A stretch of 64,000 nt of DNA from Halospina sp048013405 (GCA_048013405.1 CP182108.1:248001-312000); one strand, 5' to 3'. Positions 26,728 to 36,694 are shown, numbered from the stretch's first letter. Made by a program: numbers and translations. Notes: generated from the sequence alone by a model not told the origin.

Positions 26728-29034
26728 ATGGCGTTGGATGCGGACGAAGAGATCCTTCAGGACTTCCTGGTTGAGTCCGGTGAAATACTGGAGCAGCTCT
26801 CCGAACAACTGGTTCAGTTGGAGAACAACCCCGGGGATACGGACCTGCTCAATGCCATCTTTCGGGGCTTTCATACCGTCAAGGGCGGTGCCGGCTTTAT
26901 GCAGCTCGATGCGCTGGTCGATTGCTGCCACAAGGCCGAAAATGTGTTCGATACGCTTCGCAACGGCGGACGGACGGTCGACTCCAACCTGATGGACGTG
27001 GTTCTGAGAGCCCTTGATGTTGTCAATTCCCAATTTGACGAGGTCCGCAGCCGCGAAGCGCCGACGCCCGCCGACCCCCAGCTTCTGGAGCAACTCGCCC
27101 GGCTTGCCAAGCCGGAAAGCGAGGACAGCACGCCCGCCGCGGCTGAACAGCCGGCCCAGACCGAGGAAAAAGCGCCGCAGGGGGGTGGCGAGGAAGGCGA
27201 TATTACCGACGATGAATTTGAGCAGCTTCTGGATGCCATCGAACCCGAGGCGCAGAGTGAGTCTGGAGAGGTAGCGTCCAGCAGTGGGGGACAGGCGTCC
27301 GAATCCCAGGCTTCCGGTGATGACGATGAAATCTCCGAGGACGAGTTCGAGGCCCTGCTGGATCAACTCCATGGTGAAGGCAAGCATGCTGGGGCGCCGC
27401 CCGCGTCCGAAGCGGTAGGCGGTGACGGTCAAGCCGGCTCCGGCGAAACCCAGGGCAACGCATCTGAGGGCAGCGGTGAAGCCCAGTCCGGCGATGATGA
27501 TGAAATCTCTGAGGATGAGTTTGAGTCCCTGCTTGATGAGCTTCACGGACCAGGGCAATTCGTACCGGATACAGCGGAGACCTCGGGAGTTGGCGGTAAC
27601 GGGGAACCCGCGGCTGCGCCACAAACACCATCCAGTAGCGCTGCTGAGGCGCCTGAACCGGCCGTCCCCGCTGCCGCTCAGGCTGACAACAGCAGCGAGC
27701 CAGCTGAACCGGAGGCGACCGCCCCCCAAAAGAGCGCCTCCCAATCAGCGCCGGCGTCCAAGCAACCCCAGTCGGGTGGTGGTGGCGCTGGCGGCGGCCA
27801 GACAGGGGATGATGCAAAATCCGCCGGCGGTGGCGGTGGTGGCGGCGGCGGCAAAGACCAGGCGGCCGCCGCTGCTGAATCCACCGTGAGAGTGGATACA
27901 CGGCGTCTTGATGACATCATGAACATGGTGGGTGAGCTGGTGCTCATCCGGAACCGGCTCAAGCGCCTGAGTGATGAACTGGACGATGGGCGCGTGCAGA
28001 AGACAGTCTCCAACCTGGATGTGGTGACCGGAGATCTGCAGTCTTCCGTGATGCAGACCCGGATGCAGCCGATCAAGAAAGTGTTTGGCCGCTTCCCCCG
28101 GGTGGTTCGGGATCTGGCGCGGAGCCTGGAGAAGGAAGTGAACCTGAGCATGAGCGGTGAGGAAACCGACCTGGACAAGAACCTGGTCGAGGCACTATCC
28201 GATCCGCTGGTGCATCTGGTCCGCAATGCCGTGGATCACGGCATCGAGATGCCGGATGAGCGCGAACGTAATGGCAAGCCGCGTGTCGGGCGCGTTGCCC
28301 TTTCTGCTGAGCAGGAGGGGGATCACATCCAGCTCATGATCGAGGACGACGGTGGTGGCATGGACCCGGAGGCTCTGCGCCGTAAAGCGGTGGAGAAAGG
28401 GGTCTACGAGCAGGAGGCCGCTGATCGTCTTTCTGAGGATGAGTGCTATCAGCTCATCTTCGCGCCGGGCTTTTCCACCAATACCGAGATCTCTGATGTT
28501 TCAGGGCGCGGCGTTGGCATGGACGTGGTCAAAACCAAGATCAATCAGCTTAACGGCTCGGTTAATATTGACTCCGAGCTCGGGCGTGGCTCGCGCATCG
28601 TGATCAAGGTACCGCTGACCCTGGCGATCATGCCGACGCTGATGGTCAAGCTGGAGGAGCAGCCGTTTGCTCTGCCGCTGGTGAACGTGGTGGAGATTTT
28701 CCACCTGGACCTGAGCAAGAAAAACATTGTGGATGGGCGCGAATGCATTGTGGTCCGGGACCACGTGTATCCGCTGTTTTACATCAAGAAGTGGCTGGTT
28801 GAAGGCGCCAGCATAGACACTGAGGACACGGATGCCCATGTCGTGGTGGTAGCCGTTGGCACCAAGCGGGTAGGGTTCGTGGTGGACCAGCTGATTGGCC
28901 AGGAGGAAGTAGTCATCAAGCCTCTGGGCAAGATGTTACAGGGGACACCTGGTATGGCGGGCGCTACGATCACCGGGGACGGCACCATTGCGCTGATCCT
29001 CGACGTGCCCAGCCTTCTCCAGCATTACGCTTGA
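26728..29034 (+). CDS. cheA: Chemotaxis histidine kinase CheA
   Basis: CheA autophosphorylates and passes phosphate to CheY and CheB. The 768-residue protein has an Hpt P1 domain (His49 in FHTVKGGAGF), a very long low-complexity linker (about 125-385), a dimerisation helix pair, a GHKL ATPase (about 440-625, N-box HLVRNAVDHGIEMP) and a CheW-like P5 domain to the end. I see no folded P2 domain. Instead the linker holds three short acidic copies of DEFExLLD (158-171, 198-216, 256-274), which resemble the CheY-binding ends of FliM and CheZ, and then a Gly- and Ala-rich stretch. It follows cheZ by 11 bases. Confidence 0.96.
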   Translation: MALDADEEILQDFLVESGEILEQLSEQLVQLENNPGDTDLLNAIFRGFHTVKGGAGFMQLDALVDCCHKAENVFDTLRNGGRTVDSNLMDVVLRALDVVNSQFDEVRSREAPTPADPQLLEQLARLAKPESEDSTPAAAEQPAQTEEKAPQGGGEEGDITDDEFEQLLDAIEPEAQSESGEVASSSGGQASESQASGDDDEISEDEFEALLDQLHGEGKHAGAPPASEAVGGDGQAGSGETQGNASEGSGEAQSGDDDEISEDEFESLLDELHGPGQFVPDTAETSGVGGNGEPAAAPQTPSSSAAEAPEPAVPAAAQADNSSEPAEPEATAPQKSASQSAPASKQPQSGGGGAGGGQTGDDAKSAGGGGGGGGGKDQAAAAAESTVRVDTRRLDDIMNMVGELVLIRNRLKRLSDELDDGRVQKTVSNLDVVTGDLQSSVMQTRMQPIKKVFGRFPRVVRDLARSLEKEVNLSMSGEETDLDKNLVEALSDPLVHLVRNAVDHGIEMPDERERNGKPRVGRVALSAEQEGDHIQLMIEDDGGGMDPEALRRKAVEKGVYEQEAADRLSEDECYQLIFAPGFSTNTEISDVSGRGVGMDVVKTKINQLNGSVNIDSELGRGSRIVIKVPLTLAIMPTLMVKLEEQPFALPLVNVVEIFHLDLSKKNIVDGRECIVVRDHVYPLFYIKKWLVEGASIDTEDTDAHVVVVAVGTKRVGFVVDQLIGQEEVVIKPLGKMLQGTPGMAGATITGDGTIALILDVPSLLQHYA
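27199..27549 (+). repeat. Three acidic CheY-docking-like motifs in the CheA linker
   Basis: The copies cover 27199-27240, 27319-27375 and 27493-27549 and encode ITDDEFEQLLDAI, ISEDEFEALLDQLHG and ISEDEFESLLDELHG. Copies 2 and 3 differ at many third codon positions but barely in protein, which points to selection on the peptide rather than recent DNA duplication. Confidence 0.8.
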
Positions 29035-29097
29035 TAACCGGTCCGTGTCATCGGAGCAGCTGCACCGCGGGCCGGACCCCAGTGATTGGAGTCTTGG

Positions 29098-30288
29098 ATG
29101 ACGGTTTCCGTCCTTGTTGTTGATGATTCCGGGTTTTTCCGCAAGCGTCTGACGGAAATTCTCTCTGCTACCGGTGAACTGGAGGTCGTGGCGGCCGCCA
29201 GCAATGGGAAGGAAGCGCTGAGCCTGGTCGAGAAGCACCGGCCTGACGTGATTACCATGGACTACGAAATGCCGGTCATGGATGGCATCAGCGCGGTCCG
29301 CAAGATCATGGAGAGCCGCCCGACGCCGGTGCTGATGTTTTCCTCGCTGACCTATGAGGGCGCGCGCGTAACACTGGACGCCCTTGATGCGGGGGCCGTG
29401 GACTTCCTGCCCAAGAATTTTGAGGAAATTGCGCGCTCCTCCAGCCGGCTTCAGGAGATTCTGCGCAAGCGCTTGCTCGAGGTGGCGCGGAGCCATCCCG
29501 GACGGGGGGGCTCCGGAGGGAGTGCCGGCAGACAGGCGCCCGCATCGGGAGGCGGGGCATCGGCGCCCTCCACCCCGGAACGGCGGCAGGATTCCTCGCG
29601 CCCGGCCACTGCGGAGCGCAGGCAGCAGCCCGAGCCGCGCCGCTCCGGCGCGCCGGCCGAGCGCCCTGACAGCTCTGCGGGCGGTCGCGGTGATACGTCC
29701 CGGCGTTCGGCCTCGCGGCATTACGATGTGGTGGCCATCGGTACCTCCACCGGCGGCCCCATCGCACTGCAGAAAGTGCTGGCTGAACTGCCCGCCAACT
29801 TCCCGGCCCCCATCATCCTCGTCCAGCACATGCCGGCGAGTTTCACGCTCGCCTTTGCGGATCGGCTCGACAAACTCTGCCGCATCCGGGTTCGGCAGGC
29901 CGAAGATGGCGATGTGCTGGAACCCGGGGTTGCGTTGCTGGCGCCCGGAGGGCAGCAGATGCTGGTGGAGAAGAAGGGCGGGACCGGTCGCATCCGGGTT
30001 ATTCCCGACGACGGTCGACTCAATTACAGGCCCTGCGTGGACGTCACTTTTGGCTCCATTGCCCGCAATTTTCCCGGAAAGACCCTGGCCCTGATCCTCA
30101 CCGGCATGGGCGCGGACGGCAAGGAGGGGTGCCGGCTGATGAAACAGTCGGGCTCCGTTGTCTGGTCCCAGGATGAGAAAACCTCGGTGATCTACGGTAT
30201 GCCCATGGCCGTGGCCAAGGCGGGACTGACTGACGAGGTGCTGGCGTTGGATCGGATCGGGAGCCGGTTGACCGAAGGTGTGACCTGA
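29098..30288 (+). CDS. cheB: Chemoreceptor methylesterase CheB
   Basis: CheB removes methyl groups from (and deamidates) chemoreceptors when phosphorylated. The ATG at 29098 (MTVSVLVVDD) has GGAG 6 bases upstream and gives 396 residues. The receiver has acceptor Asp55 (TMDYEMPVMDG). The C-terminal esterase has the catalytic Ser in GTSTGGP, the His in QHMPASF and the Asp in LTGMGADG. The interdomain linker (about 137-205) is unusually long, basic and rich in Arg, Ser, Gly and Pro. It shares TGATG with motC. Confidence 0.95.
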   Translation: MTVSVLVVDDSGFFRKRLTEILSATGELEVVAAASNGKEALSLVEKHRPDVITMDYEMPVMDGISAVRKIMESRPTPVLMFSSLTYEGARVTLDALDAGAVDFLPKNFEEIARSSSRLQEILRKRLLEVARSHPGRGGSGGSAGRQAPASGGGASAPSTPERRQDSSRPATAERRQQPEPRRSGAPAERPDSSAGGRGDTSRRSASRHYDVVAIGTSTGGPIALQKVLAELPANFPAPIILVQHMPASFTLAFADRLDKLCRIRVRQAEDGDVLEPGVALLAPGGQQMLVEKKGGTGRIRVIPDDGRLNYRPCVDVTFGSIARNFPGKTLALILTGMGADGKEGCRLMKQSGSVVWSQDEKTSVIYGMPMAVAKAGLTDEVLALDRIGSRLTEGVT

Positions 30289-31031
30289 TGGATCCACTGA
30301 GTCTGCTGGGGGTCATACTGGCGTTTGCGGCGCTGCTCGGTGGTACTGTTCTCGAAGGGGGCACCCTCGGCTCGCTGCTCAACCTGCCCGCTGTTGTGAT
30401 CGTCATTGGCGGGACGCTCGCCGCCATCACCCTGCAGACGCCGAGTTCGGTATTGCGCCGCGCTATGGTGCTGTTGCGCTGGGTGTTCTCGCCTCCGGAC
30501 ATCAGCATGGGGGATGGTGTTGAGAAGGTGGTAGGTTGGAGCATGAAATCCCGCAAAGACGGGATCCTGGGGCTGGAGTCGGTGGCCGAACAGGAAACCG
30601 AACCCTTCGCCCGCAAGGGGTTACAGCTGTTGGTGGACGGCGTTGAGCCGGAGACCATCCGCACCATGCTCGAAACGGATCTTGAATCACGCGAAAAAGG
30701 GGATCTTGAAGCCGCCCGTGTGTTTGAGTCCATGGGGGGGTATGCTCCCACCATCGGCATTATCGGGGCGGTTATGGGGCTGATCCAGGTGATGACACAC
30801 CTTGAGGACCCGGCTCAGGTGGGCACAGGGATTGCCACTGCGTTTGTGGCCACCATTTACGGCATCGCGTTGGCAAACCTGTTGTGTTTTCCGGTGGCCA
30901 GCAAGCTCCGGAGTCTTGTCCATTATCGCAGCCGCTATCAGGAGATGATGATCGACGGGGTTCTGGGCGTACTGGAAGGCGAGAACCCCAATACCATTGA
31001 GCTGCGGCTGCAGGGGTTCATGCACCGCTGA
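30288..31031 (+). CDS. motC: Flagellar stator protein MotC (MotA/PomA family)
   Basis: Proton or sodium channel subunit that pushes on FliG. The 247-residue protein has four membrane helices (about 5-50 and 145-200) around a cytoplasmic loop with the charged residues that contact the rotor. It is coupled to cheB by stop-start overlap and to motD downstream. Position after cheB is that of motCD, the second stator set in Pseudomonas; a motAB set is not in the window. Confidence 0.93.
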   Translation: MDPLSLLGVILAFAALLGGTVLEGGTLGSLLNLPAVVIVIGGTLAAITLQTPSSVLRRAMVLLRWVFSPPDISMGDGVEKVVGWSMKSRKDGILGLESVAEQETEPFARKGLQLLVDGVEPETIRTMLETDLESREKGDLEAARVFESMGGYAPTIGIIGAVMGLIQVMTHLEDPAQVGTGIATAFVATIYGIALANLLCFPVASKLRSLVHYRSRYQEMMIDGVLGVLEGENPNTIELRLQGFMHR

Positions 31032-31041
31032 GGATCCAAGC

Positions 31042-31776
31042 ATGAGACGCCGCCGCACCGACGATGAGGAAGGCCCCAGCAACGACCGTTGGCTGGTGTC
31101 CTATGCGGATTTCGTCACGGTTCTGTTCGGTTTTTTCGTCTTCCTTTACGCGCTTTCCAATGCGGAACACGCTGAGGTTCAGCGTTTGTCCGAGGCCGTT
31201 CAGGGTGTTTTCTCGGGAAAACCGCGCACCATCAATCCCATCCCCATCGGGGAACCGATTACGGCTCCGGACGAGAGCTCGGGGACGGGCGCGCCCCGCT
31301 TTTCGGAGCCTGAACTCCGGGACGCGCTGGGAAACGCCCTGGACGGCGTGGCAGAGGGAGAACGGATCCGTTTCCGGGAAGGCAAGCGTTGGTTGGAGGT
31401 GACCCTGCCGGGGGATCTGGTGTTCAGCAGTGGCGGGGTCCGTCCCGGTAAGGCGGCGAAGGCCGCCATTGTGCGCATCGCGGAGGTATTGGCCTCGAAT
31501 GATAATGCCATTGTGGTGGAGGGGTATACGGACAACCTTCCGATCAGCACCAGCCGTTTCCCTTCCAACTGGGAGCTTTCCGCAGCCCGCGCGGGCGCGG
31601 TGGTACGCTTGCTGGAAGCCAATGGGATTGAGCCCGAACGCCTTGCCGCCCTGGGTTATGGGGATAACCACCCGGTGGCCCGTAATGACACTGAGCGTGG
31701 GCGGGCTCGCAACCGCCGGGTAACGCTGGTGATTGGGGCGGAGGGGAGCCCGCCGGCCGCACCAGGTCAGCGCTGA
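31042..31776 (+). CDS. motD: Flagellar stator protein MotD (MotB family, OmpA domain)
   Basis: Anchors the stator to peptidoglycan. The ATG at 31042 (MRRRRTDDEE) gives 244 residues. A single membrane helix follows the channel Asp in the segment SYADFVTVLFGFFVFLYALS (about 19-38). The periplasmic OmpA-like peptidoglycan-binding domain spans about 125-235, with the motif NWELSAARAGAVVRLLEANG. It lies 10 bases after motC. Confidence 0.95.
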   Translation: MRRRRTDDEEGPSNDRWLVSYADFVTVLFGFFVFLYALSNAEHAEVQRLSEAVQGVFSGKPRTINPIPIGEPITAPDESSGTGAPRFSEPELRDALGNALDGVAEGERIRFREGKRWLEVTLPGDLVFSSGGVRPGKAAKAAIVRIAEVLASNDNAIVVEGYTDNLPISTSRFPSNWELSAARAGAVVRLLEANGIEPERLAALGYGDNHPVARNDTERGRARNRRVTLVIGAEGSPPAAPGQR

Positions 31777-31931
31777 AAGTGGCATGGAAACTGCTTCGTG
31801 GCTGGTAGCCGTCAAAAGGGCGGCGGTGGCGTTGGGAGAGAGACGAGCGCCGTCGGCACAGCATCGCCGCCAGTGGTTGTTGGCGGCAAGAGTTGGCCGG
31901 GGCAGGCCCATCAACATCAGGGGAGTCAAGC

Positions 31932-32741
31932 GTGCGGATCTGGACAGTGGCGAATCAGAAAGGGGGCGTCGGCAAGACGACCACCGTCGTGGCGCTGGGT
32001 GGCTTGCTCGCGGATGCCGGCCATCGGGTGCTGATGGTGGATTTGGATCCCCACGGCTCAGTAACGACCTATTTTGGCCATGACCCTGATGGCATTGAGC
32101 ATTCAGTATACGACCTGTTTCAACACGAGGGTAAGGTACCGCCGGGGCTTCCGGCGCAGTTGATCACCGAGACCAGTCACTCTGGGCTTCACCTGATGCC
32201 CGCTTCAAGCGCACTGGCCACGCTTGAGCGTCACAGCGTCGGTGTTGCAGGGATGGGGCTCGTCATCTCGCGGTCGCTTGCCACGCTTTGGGATGACTAC
32301 GATTACGTTCTTATGGACAATTCGCCGTCCCTTGGAGTGCTGATGATCAATGCCCTGGCTGCGGCGCAGCACCTGGTGATGCCGGTACAAACCGAGTTCC
32401 TGGCCCTCAAGGGGCTGGAGCGGATGCTGCATACCCTTCAGATGGTGATGAAGAGCCAGAAAAACGACCTCGGCTATACCATCGTTCCGACCATGTACGA
32501 CCGGCGGACGCAGGCCTCGGTTCAAAGCCTGAATCAATTGCGCCGGGATTACGGAGATGAACTCTGGCGCTTCGCCATTCCGGTAGACACACGACTCCGG
32601 GATGCCAGCCAGAAGGGGGTGGTGCCGACGGCGATCAGCTCGGATTCCCAGGGAATACGGGCCTATCGTCGTCTGCTCTCGGATCTGCAGATCAAACTGG
32701 GTGACGACGGGCGCCCCCGGCAGGGCGCGCAGGCGCGATAG
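31932..32741 (+). CDS. parC: ParC-like ParA-family ATPase of polar chemotaxis arrays
   Basis: ParA/MinD-family ATPase of 269 residues from the GTG at 31932 (MRIWTVANQKGGVGKTT), chosen for the GGGAG site and the conserved VANQKGGVGKTT P-loop right at the N-terminus. Similar genes in this exact position in Vibrio are ParC, which places chemotaxis arrays at the pole and cooperates with ParP. The neighbour downstream, a CheW-domain protein, is the expected ParP partner. A partition role in plasmid or chromosome segregation is less likely here. Confidence 0.88.
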   Translation: MRIWTVANQKGGVGKTTTVVALGGLLADAGHRVLMVDLDPHGSVTTYFGHDPDGIEHSVYDLFQHEGKVPPGLPAQLITETSHSGLHLMPASSALATLERHSVGVAGMGLVISRSLATLWDDYDYVLMDNSPSLGVLMINALAAAQHLVMPVQTEFLALKGLERMLHTLQMVMKSQKNDLGYTIVPTMYDRRTQASVQSLNQLRRDYGDELWRFAIPVDTRLRDASQKGVVPTAISSDSQGIRAYRRLLSDLQIKLGDDGRPRQGAQAR

Positions 32742-32762
32742 GCCCGCAGAGGAGACTGGACA

Positions 32763-33818
<1,056 letters not shown>

Positions 33819-33830
33819 TGAGGCGGGGAG

Positions 33831-33846
33831 TGGCACACTTTGTGCT
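33831..33846 (+). promoter_or_regulatory. Putative sigma-54 promoter of cheW
   Basis: TGGCACA, CTTT, GTGCT with ten bases between GG and GC, 65 bases before the cheW start. The -12 element is slightly less canonical than at the other sites in this locus. Confidence 0.65.
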
Positions 33847-33910
33847 CTGTTCTATAGTGCAGGGTACGCAGCGATGAAATATTGACAGTTGCCCGGATAG
33901 AGAGGCGGAT

Positions 33911-34405
33911 ATGGCGACCCAAAGCATTCAGAACGCGGCCCAGCAGAGCAGTGATGACCCGGTGCTGCAATATGTGACGTTCCGGCTCGCGGAGGAGACC
34001 TATGGTCTCAACGTGATGCAGATTCAGGAAGTGCTGCGTTACACGGAAATCGCGCCGGTTCCGGGGGCGCCTGATTATGTGCTCGGCATCATCAATCTGC
34101 GAGGCAATGTGGTGACGGTGATCGATACGCGGCGCCGTTTCGGCTTACCGGATGGCGAGATTACGGATTCAACCCGCATTGTCGTACTGGAGGCCGAGGA
34201 GCAGGTTATCGGCATCATGGTGGATGCGGTGGCCGAGGTTATCTATATCCGTCAGAGCGAAATCGAGAGCGCCCCCAACGTGGGCAACGAGGAGAGCGCT
34301 CGCTTCATTCACGGGGTGTGTAACCGCGAAGGCGAGCTTGTAATCCTGGTGGCATTCGAAAAGATGCTGACCGATGAAGAGTGGGCGGAGATTGAATCCC
34401 TCTAG
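33911..34405 (+). CDS. cheW: Chemotaxis coupling protein CheW
   Basis: CheW couples receptors to CheA in the signalling array. The 164-residue protein is a single CheW domain with the typical sequence QYVTFRLAEETYGLNVMQIQEVLRY at about 18-42 and the conserved GIINLRGNVVTVIDTR region at about 59-74. It has its own probable RpoN promoter and is followed by the DUF2802 gene. Confidence 0.96.
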   Translation: MATQSIQNAAQQSSDDPVLQYVTFRLAEETYGLNVMQIQEVLRYTEIAPVPGAPDYVLGIINLRGNVVTVIDTRRRFGLPDGEITDSTRIVVLEAEEQVIGIMVDAVAEVIYIRQSEIESAPNVGNEESARFIHGVCNREGELVILVAFEKMLTDEEWAEIESL

Positions 34406-34428
34406 GTGGTTGGCAACAGGAGGCTGGC

Positions 34429-34851
34429 ATGGCGATGATTGATACACTCCTTCCCTGGGGCATCACGGCCCTGGCCATTGCCATCGTGGCGGCTCAGGGT
34501 GTTGCTAATCGGCTTCGGATCAATCGGATGGAGGCCCACTGGCGAAAGCGCTGCGACGATCTGGGGCGCGAACTTCATGCCGTAAGCAGCGGAAGCATGG
34601 GCGTTGGGCGGCGCCTGGTGGCGTGCGAGCAGTCCCTGCACCGGTTGAATGGGGCACTGGAGGAGATGCGGCTGAATGATCCGCTGCGTGTCCCCTATGA
34701 CGAAGCTTCCAAGCTGGTTGAGCTGGGCGCGGATACCGAAGACCTGATGAACTCCTGCGGCATCTCCCGGCCGGAGGCGGAACTGGTATCTGCGTTGCGC
34801 CAGGGGCAGGCACGCAGCAGTGAGCAGCCCCAGACTGATGAGGTGGTTTAG
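34429..34851 (+). CDS. DUF2802 membrane-anchored protein
   Basis: A 140-residue protein with one N-terminal membrane helix (about 8-27), a coiled-coil region and a C-terminal helix-turn-helix-like segment around YDEASKLVELGADTEDLMNSCGISRPEAEL. This matches what I recall as DUF2802, a family that follows cheW in Pseudomonas-type clusters and whose role is not known to me. The ATG at 34429 has AGGAGG 5 bases upstream. The stop overlaps the stop of the convergent FlhB-C gene. Confidence 0.75.
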   Translation: MAMIDTLLPWGITALAIAIVAAQGVANRLRINRMEAHWRKRCDDLGRELHAVSSGSMGVGRRLVACEQSLHRLNGALEEMRLNDPLRVPYDEASKLVELGADTEDLMNSCGISRPEAELVSALRQGQARSSEQPQTDEVV

Positions 34852-35150
34852 GACCTGCTGCCCCCCTCCTGGAAATCTTCCGGGGTGAATCCCTGAAGGT
34901 AGAAGCTGTAGGCGAGCACTTCCGCTATAACCCGGTACAGTGTCTCTGGAATGGCTTCGCCAAGGTCCAGCCTGCTGAGCAGTGCTGCCAGATCCGGGTC
35001 CTCATAGAGCGGCACGCCGTTGGCCTCTGCCAGGCGAATCATTTCCCGCGCCAGTTCGTCCTGACCAGTGGCTGAGACAGAGGGCGCGTTTTCGCCGTCG
35101 TAGGTCAGCGCAATGGCTGCCTCATGGTCGTTGTTTTCAGGCATGTTCAT
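34848..35150 (-). CDS. Free-standing FlhB C-terminal domain protein (FhlB/FlhX type)
   Basis: A 100-residue soluble protein resembling only the cytoplasmic half of FlhB: IALTYDGENAPSVSATGQDELAREM near the start parallels the FlhB segment after the self-cleaving loop, and EAIPETLYRVIAEVLAYSFYLQG parallels its last helix. It has no membrane helices and no NPxH cleavage loop. Related short FlhB-like proteins can substitute for the cleaved FlhB fragment in other bacteria. It overlaps the upstream FliK-like gene by 14 bases, so the pair is coupled. Confidence 0.8.
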   Translation of the reverse strand: MNMPENNDHEAAIALTYDGENAPSVSATGQDELAREMIRLAEANGVPLYEDPDLAALLSRLDLGEAIPETLYRVIAEVLAYSFYLQGFTPEDFQEGGSRS

Positions 35151-36585
35151 CCACCAGTTGCTGGGTAAGCCGGGTGACGCGCGCGTTAGGCTGGCCCTCC
35201 ATGCACTCGATCGGTGCTACCTCCAGATCCAGTTGCGTTAGCGCTGTTTCAAGCCGCTCCCGGGTGTTTTCAATCAGGCTTACAGTGGCCGGCCTTTCGG
35301 CCCAAACCTGGGTCCGGAGTTTGCGTCCGCGAAGGTTGATCTCAAAGTAGACGGGGCCCGTGGCCTCAAATGACAGGGCCAGCGTCAGTTGCCACTCCCG
35401 TTCGAACGACCGTTCCCCCGAGTCATCATCCGGCTCGGTATCCCGGGGGCCGTACTCCTCCACCCGCCCCTGCAGTATCCGTACCTCCTGGCTGTTGTTC
35501 ACCCAGGGCAGTTCCAGAATCCAGGTCTGGTTGGGCGCATTGGCGTCAGCGCCCGCGCTGGCGATCTGGGAGTGGAGCTGGTTGACCGTCAGCCGGTTGA
35601 TCATGCCCGACAGTAGTCGCAGCATCTCGCCAGCCCCCATGGAGCTGCTGCTGCCCGCCGAGCCGGAACCACTGGTGTTGGCACTGGCGGTTGATGGTGG
35701 CGTTGGGAAACGCAGGGCCTCGGTGTTGTCCGAAGCGGTATTGGTGACAGGATGAAGGCGGCTGATCAGGTTCTGGAGGCTCGCACCGCTGTCTCCCGCG
35801 GCCTGGTTCGTCACCCGTGGCAGAAGCTGGGCGGCAAGCTGAATGAGCTGGGTCTTGAGGTCGGCGCGTGGCTGGGTGGGGCTATTGGTGCCAGATGCCG
35901 GCGGTGGCTGGCGCATCGAGGCTTCCCGGAAAAGACCGCTCTGGCTGATCCATTCCCGCACCTGGGTGGCGTTCATCTTGTTCAGGGATGGGCCGGTTAC
36001 CAGGGACTGACTGCCACCAGAACCGGAGGTGGATTGTACGCCCGCTCTGGCCAGACTCAGTGAGGCACTGGTCTGGGAACCGGCGTTAGTGGCTGAGGCG
36101 GATGGCGCGTTCGGCATGAGCCGGGTGAGCTGAGCCAATCCCTGTCGGATCTGTTGGGGCAGGGTGGGGTCGTTGGCCTGGCCGACCAGGCGGTTGAGGC
36201 CCTGCCCAAGGTCCTGCTGGAAAGGAATGCGATTGGCCAATGACTGGCTCAGGGTGCTGCGTGCGGGCTGCTGGATGCTTTCCAGAAGGCGCAGCTCGTT
36301 GCCGGCGCGCATCACCTTCACCATGGTGCCGGTGTCCAGTGTTTGGTTACTGCGAACAGGCAGGCGCTGGTTGCCTACTTCCAGCAGCAGGCGGCTACCG
36401 GGGCTGGCCCGTGTCCCATCGCCAGCCGCGCGCCCGCCTCCCTCAGCGGTCAATAGCCGGGCCAACCGGGGTTCGCCCTCCCGCAGCCCGGCGCGTTCAA
36501 GCTGTGCCGCCAGCCGCGAGGGATCACTGCCAGGGGATTGGCTGCCGTTGGCATGTGTCAGCAGAGAAAGGACAGGCACTTTCAA
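35137..36585 (-). CDS. Second FliK-like protein, C-terminal flagellar hook-length domain
   Basis: A large low-complexity protein (about 482 residues from a TTG at 36585, with GGGGA 8 bases upstream). The frame continues upstream to an ATG at 36696 inside the ccmA start, but the extra sequence reads as non-coding (PxRAYYIENG) and would overlap a probable promoter. Residues beyond about 390 form a FliK-C-like domain (YFEINLRGRKLRTQVWAERP). The middle is Gln, Ser, Asn and Thr-rich. Being coupled to the FlhB-C gene, it probably takes part in export switching. The start is uncertain. Confidence 0.7.
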   Translation of the reverse strand: MKVPVLSLLTHANGSQSPGSDPSRLAAQLERAGLREGEPRLARLLTAEGGGRAAGDGTRASPGSRLLLEVGNQRLPVRSNQTLDTGTMVKVMRAGNELRLLESIQQPARSTLSQSLANRIPFQQDLGQGLNRLVGQANDPTLPQQIRQGLAQLTRLMPNAPSASATNAGSQTSASLSLARAGVQSTSGSGGSQSLVTGPSLNKMNATQVREWISQSGLFREASMRQPPPASGTNSPTQPRADLKTQLIQLAAQLLPRVTNQAAGDSGASLQNLISRLHPVTNTASDNTEALRFPTPPSTASANTSGSGSAGSSSSMGAGEMLRLLSGMINRLTVNQLHSQIASAGADANAPNQTWILELPWVNNSQEVRILQGRVEEYGPRDTEPDDDSGERSFEREWQLTLALSFEATGPVYFEINLRGRKLRTQVWAERPATVSLIENTRERLETALTQLDLEVAPIECMEGQPNARVTRLTQQLVDEHA

Positions 36586-36635
36586 GACAGTATTCCCCGT
36601 GGCCGTTGATGGCGGCAAACGCCGACCGTTTTCTA

Positions 36636-36641
36636 TATAAT
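36636..36641 (+). promoter_or_regulatory. Possible -10 element for ccmA
   Basis: A perfect TATAAT lies 54 bases before the ccmA start, in the gap between the divergent FliK-like gene and the ccm operon. I see no good -35 at 17 bases, so the call is weak. Confidence 0.35.
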
Positions 36642-36694
36642 AGGCGCGCGCCGGGGGCAGACCCAACCCACAGACCCCGCCGGCCGGATGGACC

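Noticed and set aside
27775..27880. Gly/Ala-rich tract in cheA as a mobile or tandem repeat
   Set aside because: It is low-complexity linker with mixed codons, with no DNA-level repeat unit.
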